A stretch of 64,000 bases of DNA from Arthrobacter sp. FW306-07-I. GTDB taxonomy: Bacteria; Actinomycetota; Actinomycetes; Actinomycetales; Micrococcaceae. Position numbers and translations under genes: made by a program. Within the stretch, counting starts at the first letter, position 1, and each line of letters starts with the position of its first letter. The notes under the pieces are model-generated. The model was not told the origin of the DNA. It worked only from the letters and a program-made list of their open reading frames with translations, and did not search any database. Shown here piece after piece: positions 1-9,200 of this stretch. The DNA lies in contig NZ_CP084550.1 of the NCBI RefSeq assembly GCF_021800405.1, positions 868,001 through 932,000 on the forward strand, given 5' to 3'.

Positions 1-72
1 TCCCAGGAAGCAGCGTGGCCGGGTGACTCCCATCCGAATCCGACAGCTCACCTCGCAGGCATTGGGAGAGGC
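1..72 (+). ncRNA. c-di-AMP riboswitch (ydaO-yuaA type), 3' part only
   Basis: The first 70 bases carry the 3' signature of the ydaO/c-di-AMP riboswitch: GGGTGACT near 21-28, then CCGAATCCGACAGCTCACC (36-54), CTCGCAGGC (53-61) and GGGAGAG (64-70). The 5' half lies outside the window. In actinobacteria this RNA class typically precedes cell-wall hydrolase genes of the NlpC/P60 and Rpf type, and ligand binding turns expression off. That is exactly what follows here, starting at base 80. Recognition is by remembered consensus; a covariance-model search was not possible. Confidence 0.8.
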
Positions 73-79
73 TACCTTC

Positions 80-823
80 GTGTCTTCACGCCATAATTCT
101 GCGCGCCACCGTGCGCAAACGGTTCGCACCAACCCCTTGGATGCCGTTTCCAAGGCCGTGAGTGCAAATGCCGGGACCGTAGGCCGCCAGGCTGCCGTTG
201 TGGCAGCCGCCTCGGGCCTGATCCTGAGCATGGGCCTGCCGGCCACTGCTGCTGATACCACTGCCGGTGTCTCAGCTTCCACTGAGTCCGGTTCGGCCCA
301 AACGGCCCTCGCCGTCACCGCTGCCCCCACCGCCACGGTTTCCTTTGAACGTCCCGTGGTCAAAACCGCCGCTGCTCCCAAGGTGCAGCCGGTGCGTACC
401 CAGTCCACCGACACGGCCAACGCTGCTGCTGCTGCCGGCCAGGACGCCGCGCCGGCCGCCAAGACCGCCCAGACCGTCTCCTCGGCGGCGACCTCGGGCA
501 TCGCAGCCATTGCCTACACCGGCATCGGCCACTCGTACGTGTGGGGCGGCACCAGCCCCGTCACCGGCTGGGACTGCTCCGGGTTCGTGCAGTGGGTTTA
601 CGCCCAGGCAGGCATCAGCATTCCCCGCACCAACGCGTGGAGCATCATGACCCCCACCTCCGCGCCGCAGCCGGGTGACCTGGTTGTCCAGAACGGTGGC
701 GCCCACGTTGGCATCTACGTCGGCAACGGCATGATGATCAGCGCACTCAACCCCTCACAGGGCACGCTGCTCCACTCGCCTGCAGCCACCGGTACCTCGT
801 CGTACTACCACCTCAACAAATAG
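80..823 (+). CDS. Secreted NlpC/P60 family peptidoglycan endopeptidase
   Basis: A 247-residue protein. The N-terminus has basic residues and then a hydrophobic stretch (about residues 38-58) ending in an Ala-rich cleavage-like site, so export is likely. A long Ala/Pro/Thr-rich linker follows, then a C-terminal NlpC/P60 (C40) domain with catalytic Cys about 166 in DCSGF and His about 209 in GGAHVGIY. C40 enzymes cut peptide stems of peptidoglycan. I chose the GTG at 80 because the riboswitch GGGAGAG (64-70) sits at ribosome-binding distance; an in-frame ATG at 23 would lie inside the riboswitch. Expression is probably under c-di-AMP control. A paralogue with the same leader type lies just downstream. 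Confidence 0.85.
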   Translation: MSSRHNSARHRAQTVRTNPLDAVSKAVSANAGTVGRQAAVVAAASGLILSMGLPATAADTTAGVSASTESGSAQTALAVTAAPTATVSFERPVVKTAAAPKVQPVRTQSTDTANAAAAAGQDAAPAAKTAQTVSSAATSGIAAIAYTGIGHSYVWGGTSPVTGWDCSGFVQWVYAQAGISIPRTNAWSIMTPTSAPQPGDLVVQNGGAHVGIYVGNGMMISALNPSQGTLLHSPAATGTSSYYHLNK

Positions 824-897
824 TTCTTGGGCTCCGTGCTCCAAGGGCTATTTCTTTGCCCAAAGCTTCTTCGCTAGAAACCACATCCCCGTTCGGG

Positions 898-930
898 ACG
901 CGCCGGCGTACCCCCAAGATGCCGGCGCGT
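898..930 (+). terminator. Hairpin between the two NlpC/P60 genes
   Basis: ACGCGCCGGC (898-907) and GCCGGCGCGT (921-930) form a perfect 10-bp stem with a 13-base loop. No T-run follows, so it may be a terminator, a processing site, or part of the leader of the next gene. It lies in a 160-base gap in which no second riboswitch is visible. Confidence 0.45.
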
Positions 931-985
931 CCAACACACTTTGCCTGCCTACCTGCGGTTGCAAGGAAAACGAAAGAGAGAACTG

Positions 986-1759
986 ATGACGACTCGTGCT
1001 ACCGCACGGCACCGCGCCGAGGTCACCAAGACCAACTCGATCGCTGTCATTGCCAAGGCTGTCAGCGACAACGCCGGGGGCATGGGCCGCCAGGCTGCGG
1101 TCATCGCCGCCGCTTCCGGCCTGGTCCTGACCAGCGGCATTGCGGCCAACGCCGCCGATGCCAACGTCAAGCGCGACTCTGCTCCCGCCTCCGCGCTGGA
1201 AGTTGAATCCGCCGTCGACGCCCCGATTTCCGCCGCTTCCACCATTGCGATCAGCTTCGAGAAGCCAGCTGTGACCACCACGCCGGCCCCCGTCGTCGAG
1301 CCCGAGCCCCAGGTTCAGGTGGAGGAAGCTGCCCCTGCTCCCGCCGCCCAGCCCGTTGCCGCTCCCAAGGTCACCGCCAAGGTCGCCACCGCCGCTGCCC
1401 CGGCCGCTCCCGCAGCCCAGGCTTCTGCCAGCGGCAAGGGTGCTGCAATCCTCTCCGCCGCCTACGCCCAGCTTGGCGTCCACCAGGACTGCACCATGCT
1501 GGTGACCAACGCCCTGGCCGCCGTCGGCATCCACTTCCACGACTGGCCCGCCGGCTACCTGTCCCTGGGGGACACGGTGCCTGCTTCCCAGGCACAGCCC
1601 GGCGACCTGATCTACTACGCCGATGGTGGCGGAGGAATGGCACACATCGCTGTTTACGCCGGAAACGGCATGGCCGTGCATGGCGGCTTCAACGGCAACG
1701 ACACCGTGGTCTTCAGCGCAAACGTGGGCTCCGGGCCGGTTTTCATCCACGTCAGGTAA
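986..1759 (+). CDS. Secreted NlpC/P60-like peptidoglycan hydrolase, paralogue of the upstream gene
   Basis: A 257-residue protein from the ATG at 986, preceded by GAAAGAGAG at 973-981. Its N-terminal 45 residues closely resemble those of the upstream protein: both have an AVxxKAVSxNAG-type stretch followed by GRQAAV and a hydrophobic AAASGL segment. The pair therefore looks like a duplication with diverged C-termini. A Pro/Ala/Val-rich linker (about 95-145) leads to a C40-like domain with Cys about 169 (HQDCTMLV) and His about 220 (GMAHIAVY). The residue after the Cys-containing Asp-Cys pair is Thr rather than the usual Ser, and spacing differs from its neighbour, so substrate range may differ. 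Confidence 0.75.
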   Translation: MTTRATARHRAEVTKTNSIAVIAKAVSDNAGGMGRQAAVIAAASGLVLTSGIAANAADANVKRDSAPASALEVESAVDAPISAASTIAISFEKPAVTTTPAPVVEPEPQVQVEEAAPAPAAQPVAAPKVTAKVATAAAPAAPAAQASASGKGAAILSAAYAQLGVHQDCTMLVTNALAAVGIHFHDWPAGYLSLGDTVPASQAQPGDLIYYADGGGGMAHIAVYAGNGMAVHGGFNGNDTVVFSANVGSGPVFIHVR

Positions 1760-1797
1760 GCACCGCATGTCCGGCACTGGCAACAGGCAGTGCTTGT

Positions 1798-1832
1798 CCA
1801 AGGACCCCCGCCCTCGCAGCGGGGGTCCTTGG
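1798..1832 (+). terminator. Strong hairpin terminator after the NlpC/P60 pair
   Basis: CCAAGGACCCCCGC (1798-1811) pairs perfectly with GCGGGGGTCCTTGG (1819-1832), a 14-bp stem with a 7-base loop. Only a short T stretch follows, typical of GC-rich actinobacterial terminators. Confidence 0.75.
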
Positions 1833-2023
1833 CGTTTAAGAAGTTCCCCGCAGGGGACTGATGCCTGCCCTGCTGGGGAACGTTCCCCGCAGGGAATCCG
1901 GGCGGCGATTACCTGATTTTGCACTTCTCTGTTTACTCTTGTGATGTCGATCCATAGCCCGGACATGCCGAGGGCAGCCGGCCCTCGTGCCCCTGACGGG
2001 TGCGGCCGTGAAGAGGTAAGTGC

Positions 2024-2524
2024 ATGCGCACTCTCGTTCTGAATGCTGGATATGAACCGCTGGCGGTCATTACTTTCCGCCGGGCGCTGGTGCTTGTGCT
2101 CACGGGCAAGGCGAGCGTCGTGGCCGAAGGGGATGACCCTGTCGTGGGACCCACGGACGTCCTGGGCCGCCCGTCCGTGATCCTCCTCAACCGGTACATC
2201 CGGCCCCGATACAACCACTCCACGGCTGTCAGCCGCAGGGGCGTACTCAGACGCGACGGCCATAAATGCGCATACTGCGGCAAGGCAGCGCATACCATCG
2301 ACCATGTGCACCCCAAGTCCCGGGGCGGGGCTGACTCGTGGGAGAACCTGGTGGCAGCCTGCCTTCGCTGCAACAACGTCAAGGGCGACCACACCCCGAC
2401 CGAGATGGGCTGGAGCCTGCGCTTTGTGCCGGAGCCTCCGCGCGGCACCATCTGGCAGATCAAGGAACTGGAAAAGCCCACGCCCGCGTGGGATCCGTTC
2501 CTCCTGCCCGAACGCGCCGCCTGA
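2024..2524 (+). CDS. HNH endonuclease family protein
   Basis: A 166-residue protein whose C-terminal half (about 77-127) is an HNH nuclease fold: CAYC zinc pair, the IDHVHPKSRGG core, then ENLVAACLRCNNVKG with the second Cys pair. The N-terminal VLNAGYEPL segment is typical of the small actinobacterial HNH proteins of this group, which are chromosomal and usually not linked to a restriction system. No methylase or phage gene is adjacent. The ATG at 2024 follows GAGGTAAG closely. The cellular role of this group is not known to me; the nuclease motif itself is complete. Confidence 0.85.
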   Translation: MRTLVLNAGYEPLAVITFRRALVLVLTGKASVVAEGDDPVVGPTDVLGRPSVILLNRYIRPRYNHSTAVSRRGVLRRDGHKCAYCGKAAHTIDHVHPKSRGGADSWENLVAACLRCNNVKGDHTPTEMGWSLRFVPEPPRGTIWQIKELEKPTPAWDPFLLPERAA

Positions 2525-2578
2525 CCTCCGCTTTCGACGGGAGTGATCGCTGCCCCGCCTGATGGCTAGGCTGGGGGA

Positions 2579-3304
2579 GTGCAAGAGAACAGCCTGGTTT
2601 TTGATGCCCTGATTTTGGCCGGGGGCCGGTCCTCGCGGCTGGGCGGGGTACCCAAACAGTCCCTTGTCTTCCAAGGCCAAACGCTCTTGGAACGGGCCCT
2701 GGACGCCGCAGCCGGCGCCCGCCGCACTGTCGTCGTCGGCGACAGCGCCTTCCTGCCATCCCAAAGCACAACACCCCGCCCTGTATCCCCGGCAGCCTGG
2801 CCGGCCGACGTGCTCATCTGTCGAGAAGAGCCGCCGTTCGCAGGGCCTGCCGCTGCCATCGCGGCTGGTTTGAACACCTTGGGCGAAAATGGCGGAGCGG
2901 CCCCCTTCACCCTGGTGCTGGCCTGCGATATGCCGTTGGCCTCCGAAGCGGTGGCCGTGTTGCGGAAGGCTCTTGCCGCATCTGGAGCACGCCCCGGGGG
3001 AGGCGGAGGAGGCGGCGTGATGGCCCTGGCCGGCGACGGGAAGGTCCAGCCGCTGGCGGCCTTTTACAGCACGCCCGGGTTAAAACAAACCTGCGCGGAG
3101 TTGGCCGCACGCGACGCGTTGGTCAACGGCTCCGTCCGGGCTCTCCTTGCTAGTCTGGACGTGCAGCTTGTCACAGTCCCCGCCGGGTCCACCTCCGACG
3201 TGGATACCTGGGACGATGCTGCCGCGCTGGGGGTTGCCGCCAGGAGCCAGCGTGAATGCAAGGACCGGAGCGCGGGCGGAACTAACGTGGGAGGCAAGTC
3301 GTGA
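2579..3304 (+). CDS. mobA: Molybdenum cofactor guanylyltransferase (MobA-like NTP transferase)
   Basis: A 241-residue protein starting at GTG 2579. The N-terminus LILAGGRSSRLGGVPKQSL is the nucleotidyltransferase signature (LAGGxSxRxG..K), and LVLACDMPL about residues 110-118 is the metal-binding CDMP motif. MobA attaches GMP to Mo-molybdopterin, forming the dinucleotide cofactor used by DMSO-reductase-type enzymes such as formate dehydrogenase. It overlaps the next gene by 4 bases and is followed by moeA and fdhD, which supports a cofactor role over a generic sugar nucleotidyltransferase. A glycine run near residue 142 is an odd local insertion. Confidence 0.85.
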   Translation: MQENSLVFDALILAGGRSSRLGGVPKQSLVFQGQTLLERALDAAAGARRTVVVGDSAFLPSQSTTPRPVSPAAWPADVLICREEPPFAGPAAAIAAGLNTLGENGGAAPFTLVLACDMPLASEAVAVLRKALAASGARPGGGGGGGVMALAGDGKVQPLAAFYSTPGLKQTCAELAARDALVNGSVRALLASLDVQLVTVPAGSTSDVDTWDDAAALGVAARSQRECKDRSAGGTNVGGKS

Positions 3305-3594
3305 AAAGCCAGGACGAAACGCTGGAGGAATGGTGCAGGGCCCTCCTCCAGGCGTACAAGCTCGAGGACGTCCAGGTAGACATCAACGCGGTGCTGGCAC
3401 TCGCCGGCGTTGCCGCCCATGCCGTTGTCCGGCCGGCCGCACCGCTTACCACCTTCATTGCCGGCTTCGCCGCAGGCCTGGCTGCCGCTCCCGGCAGGGA
3501 GCTGGACGCAGCCTCCATGGACGCGGCGCTGGCCGTTGCCCGCACCCTGGCAGCTGACTACGAGGCTGAAGCCGCCGGGACTCCCGGCGAATGA
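3301..3594 (+). CDS. DUF6457 small protein in the molybdenum cofactor operon
   Basis: A 97-residue protein, GTG start at 3301 inside the mobA stop (GTGA overlap), with GGGAGG at 3289-3294. The stop overlaps the moeA start (ATGA). The sequence is mostly helical, with an LEEWCRALLQAYKLEDV start and an Ala-rich middle (AGVAAHAVVRPAAPLTTFIAGFAAG split over about residues 35-65). It matches my memory of DUF6457, which occurs next to mobA/moeA in actinobacteria. The double translational coupling suggests made-to-measure stoichiometry with both neighbours. Function unknown; a helper of cofactor insertion or transfer is only inference. Confidence 0.65.
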   Translation: MKSQDETLEEWCRALLQAYKLEDVQVDINAVLALAGVAAHAVVRPAAPLTTFIAGFAAGLAAAPGRELDAASMDAALAVARTLAADYEAEAAGTPGE

Positions 3595-5069
3595 CAGCAG
3601 AAGCCCAGAGCGATCCGATGGCACCGCCCGATTCCGGGCCGGAGAATGCCGGACCGGCAGAAGCCGCCGCGGAAGAAAGTGGTACGGCTGGGGCTGAATC
3701 CGGCGACACGGAGCCGGGCGAAACCGAACCAGGGCATGCCCACCACCATCACCTGGCACACACGTGGGAAGAGGCCAGGCAGGCCGCCTACGATGCGGCC
3801 ACCCCGATTCCTCCCAGCCCCGTGGCCCTGCAGATCGCCTTGGGCCGGAAACTTGACCAGGACATCGTGGCCCTCCAAAACATGCCGCACTATGCGTCCT
3901 CGGCCATGGACGGCTGGGCGGTCAACGGAAGCGGTCCATGGATCCCGGTGGAGCCGGGCACCCGGCTGGCGCCGCACCAAGCCAGTCCCATTGCCACCGG
4001 CGGCCTGATTCCCGCGGGTGCCAAGGCGGTCCTACGTACCGAGAGTGCAGTCCTCGGCCGGGACGATGAGGGCCCGGTGGTGATGGTCGGAGGCAAGGCC
4101 AGGCCGGGCGAACCCCGCGCGGGCGAACACATCAGGAAGGCCGGGGAGGAAGCCCTTGAAAGGGACGTCCTGGTCAAGGCCGGGGTGGAACTCAACCCGG
4201 CACACCTGGCCCTGGCGGCACTGGCAGGCTACGACGAAGTGCAGGTCCAGGGAAAGCCGGTGGTGCGGCTGGTGCTGACCGGATCCGAGGTGGTGGAACG
4301 TGGTACCCCGGCTCCCGGCCAGGTTCGCGACACGTTCGGCCCGCAACTGCCGGCCGTCGTCGCCATGCTCGGAGGTATCCACGCAGGACAGCAGCGGATC
4401 GGCGACTCGTACGCCGAATGGCTTGCGGCGCTCGAAGACGTGCTGCCGGAGGTGCCGGACGCGCCCGACCTGCCGGCCGACGTCGTCATTACCACCGGAG
4501 GCACTGGGCGCTCAGGCACGGACCACCTCCGGCGGGCCGTTGCCGAACTCGGCGGGCGGCTCATCATCGACGGCGTGGCAATGCGGCCCGGCCACCCTGC
4601 CGTCCTGGCCGAACTGCCGGACGGACGCTTTGTCCTTGGACTTCCCGGCAACCCGCTCGCGGCCATGATGGCCCTGTCCACCGTCGGCGCACCATTGTTC
4701 GCCGCCTTGGGGCACCGCGCTATGCCCGCCGTGCAGGAAGTACCGTGCGGCACCATGATCGACGCCGATCCCGGACGCACCCGCCTGATGCCGTTCCGGC
4801 TGCTGTATGGGATGGCTTCCCCTGCGCAGCACACAGGCCCCGGCATGATGCGCGGCCTGGCAGCCGCCGACGGCGTGCTGGTGGTGCCGCCGCACGGCGT
4901 GCAGCTGGGCGAGCCGGTGCCCGCTTTCGCGCTGCCTTGGGGGCCACCCATTCCGCCGCCCAAGGAAGGGGCGGCCAAAGCCAAGCCGAGAAGCAATGCA
5001 CGGGGCAGCCAGGCCAAGGGTAAACCGGCATCGAACGGGCCCGTGGACTGGAGCGCGCTCCTGGGCTGA
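3591..5069 (+). CDS. moeA: Molybdopterin molybdenumtransferase MoeA with N-terminal extension
   Basis: A 492-residue protein, longer than the usual 400-420. The MoeA core begins about residue 58 and contains the SAMDGWAV motif (about 103-110), an IATGGLIPAGA segment, the GSEVV region, the TTGGTGRSGTDHL motif and the LPGNPLAAMM motif. MoeA inserts molybdate into adenylylated molybdopterin. The first 57 residues are low complexity (Glu/Ala/Gly/Pro) and end in a HAHHHH cluster, which could bind metal. A Lys/Ala/Pro tail also extends the C-terminus. The ATG overlaps the preceding stop. Confidence 0.9.
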   Translation: MTAEAQSDPMAPPDSGPENAGPAEAAAEESGTAGAESGDTEPGETEPGHAHHHHLAHTWEEARQAAYDAATPIPPSPVALQIALGRKLDQDIVALQNMPHYASSAMDGWAVNGSGPWIPVEPGTRLAPHQASPIATGGLIPAGAKAVLRTESAVLGRDDEGPVVMVGGKARPGEPRAGEHIRKAGEEALERDVLVKAGVELNPAHLALAALAGYDEVQVQGKPVVRLVLTGSEVVERGTPAPGQVRDTFGPQLPAVVAMLGGIHAGQQRIGDSYAEWLAALEDVLPEVPDAPDLPADVVITTGGTGRSGTDHLRRAVAELGGRLIIDGVAMRPGHPAVLAELPDGRFVLGLPGNPLAAMMALSTVGAPLFAALGHRAMPAVQEVPCGTMIDADPGRTRLMPFRLLYGMASPAQHTGPGMMRGLAAADGVLVVPPHGVQLGEPVPAFALPWGPPIPPPKEGAAKAKPRSNARGSQAKGKPASNGPVDWSALLG

Positions 5070-5116
5070 AACTATAGGGCCGGAACCCCAAGGCCCGCGT
5101 TCGTGCGCTGGGCCGT

Positions 5117-5185
5117 TGGATTGTGGCCTATAGACTGCCGGCCTCTGGACTGTGGGCTTCTGGACTGTGGGTCTTGGATTGGGGC
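5117..5185 (+). repeat. Short degenerate tandem repeat between moeA and fdhD
   Basis: CTGGACTGTGGGCTT (5145-5159) is followed directly by CTGGACTGTGGGTCTT (5160-5175), with related copies TTGGATTGTGGCCTAT (5117-5132) and TTGGATTGGGG (about 5175-5185). The unit is about 15-16 bases with internal drift. It sits in a 163-base gap with no gene. It may be a slippage product; no function is evident. Confidence 0.6.
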
Positions 5186-5232
5186 GGGCCGCGATGGTGC
5201 CATGATGGAGTAATGAACAGGCAGGGTGGAAC

Positions 5233-6126
5233 ATGGGACGCGTAACCCAGCGCCGCAAGGTGCACAAGTATGTCCTGGACGGTTCGCCGGCCGCCCTGGA
5301 GTACCCGGTCCGACACCGCGAAGACGTCCTGGCCGTCGAGGAACCGCTCGAAATCCGGTTGGGCAGGCTCTCCTACTCGGTCACCATGCGCACGCCAGGG
5401 GACGACTTTGACCTGGTGGCAGGCTTCCTGGTGTCCGAGGGGGTCATCTGGGCGCCCGAACAGTTGGTATCACTGCGTTTCTGCGCCGGTGAGGATGAAA
5501 ACGGGGTCCAGACGTTCAATGTGGTGGAGGCCCAGCTGAGGCCGGACGTCCCGCTTCCCGATACCGGGCGCAAGGTCTACACCTCAAGCTCCTGCGGCAT
5601 CTGCGGCACGGATTCCATCGAAGCAGTGCGGAAATCGTCCCACTTCAGCCCGCAGGCGGACCCGCTGATGGTGGACGCAAACGTCCTGGCGTCCCTGCCC
5701 GCGCTGCTGCGGAAATCCCAGCGCGTCTTTGACGATACCGGGGGCGTGCACGCGGCGGGCCTGTTCAAGATTGAGGACGACGGCGGGCCGCGGCTTCTGT
5801 GCCTCCGCGAAGACGTTGGGCGGCACAACGCAGTGGACAAGGTGGTGGGCTGGGCATTGCGCGAAGGCCTCCTGCCGCTGACCGGGACGGTCCTCCAGGT
5901 GTCCGGACGGGCATCCTTCGAACTGGTGCAGAAAGCTGCCCTTGCAGGGATCCCCGTCCTGTCCGCCGTCAGCGCCCCTTCGAGCCTGGCTGTGGAACTG
6001 GCCGAGGCCAACGGACTGACTGTGGCCGGGTTCAGCCGGGGTACCAGCTTCAACGTCTACGCCGGGGACGCGCGGATCCTGCGGCCCGAACCGGCCCTAC
6101 CTGCTGCACAGGGGCCCGGTGCATAG
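5233..6126 (+). CDS. fdhD: FdhD, sulfurtransferase for formate dehydrogenase maturation
   Basis: A 297-residue protein with the FdhD hallmark SSSCGICGTDSIEAV about residues 117-131, whose CxxC cysteines carry sulfur from a cysteine desulfurase to the molybdenum centre. Other family motifs follow: EDVGRHNAVDKVVG about 195-208 and the GRASFELVQKAALAGIPV and APSSLAVELA segments near 223-253. It lies after moeA in the same direction but is separated by 163 bases, so it may have its own promoter. No formate dehydrogenase structural gene is in the window; one may lie elsewhere. Confidence 0.92.
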   Translation: MGRVTQRRKVHKYVLDGSPAALEYPVRHREDVLAVEEPLEIRLGRLSYSVTMRTPGDDFDLVAGFLVSEGVIWAPEQLVSLRFCAGEDENGVQTFNVVEAQLRPDVPLPDTGRKVYTSSSCGICGTDSIEAVRKSSHFSPQADPLMVDANVLASLPALLRKSQRVFDDTGGVHAAGLFKIEDDGGPRLLCLREDVGRHNAVDKVVGWALREGLLPLTGTVLQVSGRASFELVQKAALAGIPVLSAVSAPSSLAVELAEANGLTVAGFSRGTSFNVYAGDARILRPEPALPAAQGPGA

Positions 6127-6283
6127 GGGTAAGCGCATAGCGGCCTGGCGTGCGGGGCCGCCTGCGGCGCCCGAGCAGCCGGCGGATAACTGCACAAGGG
6201 GTTGGTTGCAGTGCCGCCAGCGGGTAGATTTTGTCCATCGAATGGACGCGATGATCCAGTCTCAAGCCTAAAGAGGACATATT

Positions 6284-9200
6284 TTGCATGACGACCGCAG
6301 GATCACGGAAGTCCGCCTGGCAAGGTTCGTGCGCGAGCGCATTGCCCCCGCCGTCTACAGCAGGTCGGTTCCGCTTGCCCTGAGCAGCTGGGAAGTTCCG
6401 GACGAACCGGTCCCCGCGCTCGACGCGATGCGGCAGGAGTTCCAGCCGCAGGAGCACGGCGCCGCCTGGGGCCGGCCGTGGGGTACCACCTGGCTGCGGC
6501 TGCAAGGCGAGGTGCCTGATTCCTGGGGCGGCGGCCCGGACACCGCAGTGGAGGTGGTGGTGGACCTGGGGTTCACCACCGAAGCGCCCGGCTTCCAGTG
6601 CGAAGGCATAGCGTGGCGGCCCGACGGCACCATCATCAAGGCCATCTCTCCCCGCAACCAGTACATCCCCCTGAAGCTGCTGGGCAGCGGAATGGCGGTG
6701 GACTTCTACGTGGAAGCGGCCGCGAACCCGGACATGGCACAGGGCTGGACCTTCGCCGCCACCCCGCTGGGCGACAAGGCAACCGCCGGGGGAGCGCCGC
6801 AGTACAGGCTCGGGAGCATCGCCATCGCTGAGCTCAACCAATGCGTGTGGGAACTCCAGCAGGACATTTGGACGCTGTCCGGGCTTATGGAACAGCTCCC
6901 GCTGGAGCTTCCCCGGCGCCATGAAATCCTCCGGGCCCTCGAACACATGATGGACGTGATGGACCCCGATGATGTTGCCGGCACCGCTGGGGCGGGACGT
7001 CAGGCGCTCGCTGGAGTCCTCGGCAGGCCGGCTTACGCGTCAGCTCACCAGTTGGTTGCCACGGGCCATGCCCACATTGACTCCGCATGGCTGTGGCCGG
7101 TCCGGGAAACCATCCGCAAATGTGCCAGGACATTCTCCAACGTGGTGGCCCTGATGGACGAAGACCCTAACTTTGTCTTCTCCTGTTCGTCCGCCCAGCA
7201 GCTGGCCTGGATCAAGGAGCTGTACCCGGAGCTGTTCAGCCGGATCCGGGAAAAAGTGCGGGCCGGACAGTTCGTCCCGGTGGGCGGCATGTGGGTCGAG
7301 TCGGACACCAACATGCCTGGCGGCGAAGCGATGGCGCGGCAGTTCGTGGAGGGCAAGGGCTTCTTCCTGGCTGAGTTCGGCGTCGAGTGCCGGGAAGCGT
7401 GGCTGCCGGACTCGTTCGGATACAGCGCTGCGCTGCCCCAGATCGTCAAGGCTGCCGGCAGCAGCTGGTTCCTGACCCAAAAAATCTCCTGGAACCAGAC
7501 CAACAGGATGCCGCACCACACCTTCAACTGGGAGGGGATCGACGGCACCCGGCTGTTCACCCACTTCCCGCCCGTGGACACCTACAACTCGGACCTCAGC
7601 GGCCGCGACCTGGCGCACGCCGAGCGCAACTACCGGGACCACGGCCGCGGCTCCGTGTCGTTGGTGCCGTTCGGTTACGGCGACGGCGGCGGCGGCCCCA
7701 CTCGGGAGATGCTCGCCGCTGCCGCCCGTACCGCGGACTTGGAGGGATCACCCAAGGTCAGGATTGGCTCCGCCGAGAGTTTCTTCCGGCAGGCCGAGGC
7801 AGAGTACCAGGCGCTGCCCGTGTGGGTGGGGGAGATGTACCTGGAACTGCATCGCGGTACCTACACCAGCCAGGCCCGCACCAAGAAGGGCAACCGGCGC
7901 AGCGAGCACCTGCTGCGGGAAGCGGAACTGTGGTGCGCCACGGCCGCTGTCCGGGGCGCGGGTTCTTACGACTACCCGGCCGCTGAGCTTAAGCGGCTGT
8001 GGCAGCTGGTGCTGCTGCAGCAGTTCCACGACATCCTTCCCGGGAGTGCCATCGCCTGGGTCCACCAGGACGCGGAGCGGAATTATCAAGCCATTGAAAC
8101 TGCCCTCGAGGCACTGATCGGCCAGGCTGCTGCCGCGGTGCTGGGTTCCGGGGACCGGCAATTCCTGCTCAACGCAGCCCCGCATGCGAGGGATGGGGTT
8201 CCCGCGCTGGCCGCAGCTGAACCCGCGGCTCCCCAGGTACCGGCACAGGCCATGCCGGAGGACGGCGGCTTCATCCTGGACAACGGGATCATCCGGGCGG
8301 TGGTGGATTCCGATGGGCTTCTGTCCTCCCTGCGGGACCATGGCAGCGGCCGCGAAGCGATCGCTCCCGGCCAGCGCGGCAATCTGCTGGAACTGCACCG
8401 GGACACGCCCAACGAGTGGGATGCCTGGGACATCGACGAGTTCTATCGGCGCAACGTCACGCCACTGGTCCAGGCAGAGTCGGTCCGCCTTGCCAGCGAA
8501 GGCGGCAGTGCGGTGGTGGTCGTGGAGCGGACGGCCGGCACCTCGAAGCTGACCCAGCGCATCACGCTGGCGCCGGGCAGTCCCTCACTGGAAATCACCA
8601 CGACCGTGGACTGGCAGGAGCGCGAGAAGCTGCTGAAACTTGGTTTCGCCCTGGATGTGCGTGCGGACCGGTCCGCTGCCGAAACGCAGTTCGGCCACGT
8701 CTTCCGGCCCACCCATACCAACACGTCCTGGGAGGCGGCGAAGTTCGAGATCTGCGCCCACCGGTGGATCCACGTGGGCGAACCCGGCTATGGCGTGGCG
8801 GTCTCCAACTCATCCACGTACGGCCACGACGTAGGCAGGAGTGTCAGGGAATCCGACGGCGGCACCACCACTACGGTTCGCCTCTCCCTGCTGCGGGCGC
8901 CGAAGTTTCCCGACCCGGGTGCTGACCGTGGCCACCACGAGCTGACGGTGTCCATCCGGCCGGGTGCCGATATCGCGGACGCAGTCCAGGAAGGTTACCG
9001 GACCAATCTGGCGCCGCGGCTGGTCACCGGCGCCTCCCCGGTGGAGCCGCTCTTCACCGTCAGCAATCCCGCTTTGGTGATCGAGGCCGTGAAGCTGGCG
9101 CAGGACGGTTCGGGGGACGTAGTGGTCCGCCTCTACGAGTCGTTGGGACAGCGCTCGGCGGGGAGCATCACGGCGAACTTCCCGGTGCGGAACGTTCTTG

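Noticed and set aside
824..985. Second c-di-AMP riboswitch before the second NlpC/P60 gene
   Set aside because: None of the conserved segments present at 21-70 recurs; only a GC hairpin is seen.
848..2764. Long minus-strand open frame opposite the NlpC, HNH and mobA genes
   Set aside because: It runs antisense to three well-supported genes, is Gly-rich low complexity in part, and shows no domain. High-GC codon use keeps antisense frames open.
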